Positions 12,601 to 13,436 of a stretch of 13,436 bases of DNA are shown here, one piece after another. Within the stretch, counting starts at the first letter, position 1, and every line of letters starts with the position of its first letter. The notes under the pieces are model-generated. The model was not told where the DNA came from. It was given only the letters and a program-made list of their open reading frames with translations, and did no database searches. The stretch comes from Candidatus Woesearchaeota archaeon (GTDB taxonomy: Archaea; Nanobdellota; Nanobdellia; Woesearchaeales; UBA12501). The position numbers were made by a program, and so were the translations under genes. Where the stretch lies: the NCBI GenBank assembly GCA_016177345.1, contig JACOVM010000091.1, positions 1 to 13,436 of the forward strand, read 5' to 3'.

Positions 12601-13356
12601 CTATTTCGCAAGCTCTGCATCAATCATCTGCTTAAATGCAGGGAAAGGCTGCGCGCCACTCAGCAATTGGCCGTTGACGAAAAACGCTGGTGTTCCTTGC
12701 ACGCCAGATCTCATCCCATCCTGGGTGTCACTGTCAACTTCCTGCGCTACACTTGGGTCTGCTAGGCATTGTTCGAACTTGTTCATGTTCAGGCCAAGTT
12801 CAGTAGCGTACGTCTTGTAGGTTCCTGCACTGAGGGCTTGTCCTCCCCCGATAAAAAGCTTGTCGTGGTACTTGTAGTACATCTCATCTCCACCTTGTTT
12901 TCTAGCGCAGTTTGCAGCTATTGCTGCTGGCTTTGCTTCTTGGTGGATACTGGTCAGTGGGAAGTCCCTATAAACAAGCTTGACCTTTCCAGTGCTGATA
13001 TATTCTTTTTCAAGCTCTGGCAGCGTTTGTGTATAGAATCGCCCGCAGAATGGACATTGGTAATCACTAAACTCGATGATGGTCACTGGAGCATCCTTAT
13101 CTCCTTTCACAGGATCATCATCTGCACTGACTTGTACTCGTGCAGCTGGTGCTGCTGTTGGCTGTTGTGCGACAACTGCCCCTGTTGGTGTTGGGATTGC
13201 ACCTGCAGGCCCTCGAAAAAAGAGAGACCAGACTAAAAGAACGGCTAGTACAACCGTTGTAATCTTCCAGACATCACTTTTCTTTACCGTAAATAATGGC
13301 TTGTCTTCTTTTCCTTTTTGTTCCTCTTTCTGTTCTTTCTTTTCTGTTTCACTCAT
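12601..13356 (-). CDS. Membrane-anchored DsbA-like thiol-disulfide oxidoreductase
   Basis: DsbA-type thioredoxins catalyse disulfide bond formation or exchange in extracytoplasmic proteins. The 251-residue protein starts with a charged cytoplasmic tail (1-28), one membrane helix (29-47), then PTGAVV (57-62) and an Ala/Pro/Thr linker. The thioredoxin core starts near 85 (DKDAPVTIIEFSDYQCPFC), with the active site CPFC (101-104), a helical insertion (about 140-200) typical of DsbA, and the cis-proline loop GVQGTPAFFVNG (218-229, P223). Two further cysteines (150, 197) may form a structural disulfide. ATG 13356 has GGTGATTAGAC before it, a good Shine-Dalgarno. It probably forms an operon with the CPAC membrane protein downstream. 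CPFC in FSDYQCPFCGRFY matches the DSBA family closely. The oxidant partner is not certain. Confidence 0.88.
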   Translation of the reverse strand: MSETEKKEQKEEQKGKEDKPLFTVKKSDVWKITTVVLAVLLVWSLFFRGPAGAIPTPTGAVVAQQPTAAPAARVQVSADDDPVKGDKDAPVTIIEFSDYQCPFCGRFYTQTLPELEKEYISTGKVKLVYRDFPLTSIHQEAKPAAIAANCARKQGGDEMYYKYHDKLFIGGGQALSAGTYKTYATELGLNMNKFEQCLADPSVAQEVDSDTQDGMRSGVQGTPAFFVNGQLLSGAQPFPAFKQMIDAELAK

Positions 13357-13436
13357 GTCTAATCACCTTTCTTCGTTATATTCTTATTAGTTTTGTTGTT
13401 ATGCCCTATTGCATAGTAGGGTATACTCCCTTATCT
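13357..13436 (-). promoter_or_regulatory. Upstream region of the DsbA-like gene
   Basis: The Shine-Dalgarno GGTGAT (13362-13367) is clear. Several AT-rich stretches (AATATAACG, TAATAAG) could be TATA boxes, but none fits one obvious spacing with that leader. CCCTA...TAGGG (13404-13421) is a weak inverted repeat. No further gene is visible. Confidence 0.4.

Overview
The window looks like a piece of a DPANN-type archaeal chromosome, most likely Woesearchaeota/Pacearchaeota-like. That placement is an inference from gene content and signals, not from a marker gene. Supporting signs are: TATA boxes placed 26-29 bp before several start codons, giving leaderless-type genes; Shine-Dalgarno sequences matching the archaeal 16S tail (GGTGATCC, GGAGGTG) on others; an AbrB-PhoU fusion regulator; an Lrp/AsnC-like regulator; a single-domain Sua5/YrdC protein; and many lipoproteins and membrane-anchored ectodomain proteins, two of them carrying a TGA[AV]V motif just after the membrane segment.

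Layout. Positions 1-371 hold the end of a RelE/ParE-type toxin on the + strand. From 500 to 3617 the minus strand carries an envelope block: a lipoprotein with two SmpA-like repeats, a single-pass six-cysteine surface protein, a proline-rich lipoprotein, and a small two-helix membrane protein. A 345-bp structured gap (2159-2503) interrupts this block. At 3719 a TatD-type hydrolase diverges from it. Minus-strand genes follow at 4545 (a small conserved-looking acidic protein), 4961 (a membrane protein with a very acidic linker), 5876 (Sua5/TsaC, tRNA t6A synthesis) and 6496 (Lrp/AsnC regulator). The regulator is divergent from an AbrB-PhoU protein at 7254, and the shared intergenic region carries a phased array of TTCTATAGAA-like sites. 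The PhoU gene runs tail-to-tail, with a 65-bp overlap, into an 800-aa membrane protein that ends in an aminoglycoside-phosphotransferase-like kinase domain (8122-10524). Divergent from that, 10642-11950 encodes a secreted, membrane-anchored eight-cysteine protein plus a 46-aa zinc-ribbon-like protein that is easily missed. The window closes with a minus-strand pair: a membrane-anchored DsbA-like thioredoxin (12601-13356) and a multi-pass protein with a membrane-embedded CPAC motif (11971-12564).

How the parts may fit: much of the window is envelope biology. Cysteine-rich ectodomains would need oxidative folding, and a DsbA-like protein with a possible membrane redox partner is present. The Lrp/PhoU pair is probably a small regulatory unit with an autoregulated divergent promoter. 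TatD and Sua5 are housekeeping genes. The points most worth a second look are the operator array, the membrane-TPR-kinase fusion whose usual beta-3 lysine appears to be arginine, the dispersed AGTGCATTTTA motif, and the paired stop codons buried in one palindrome.
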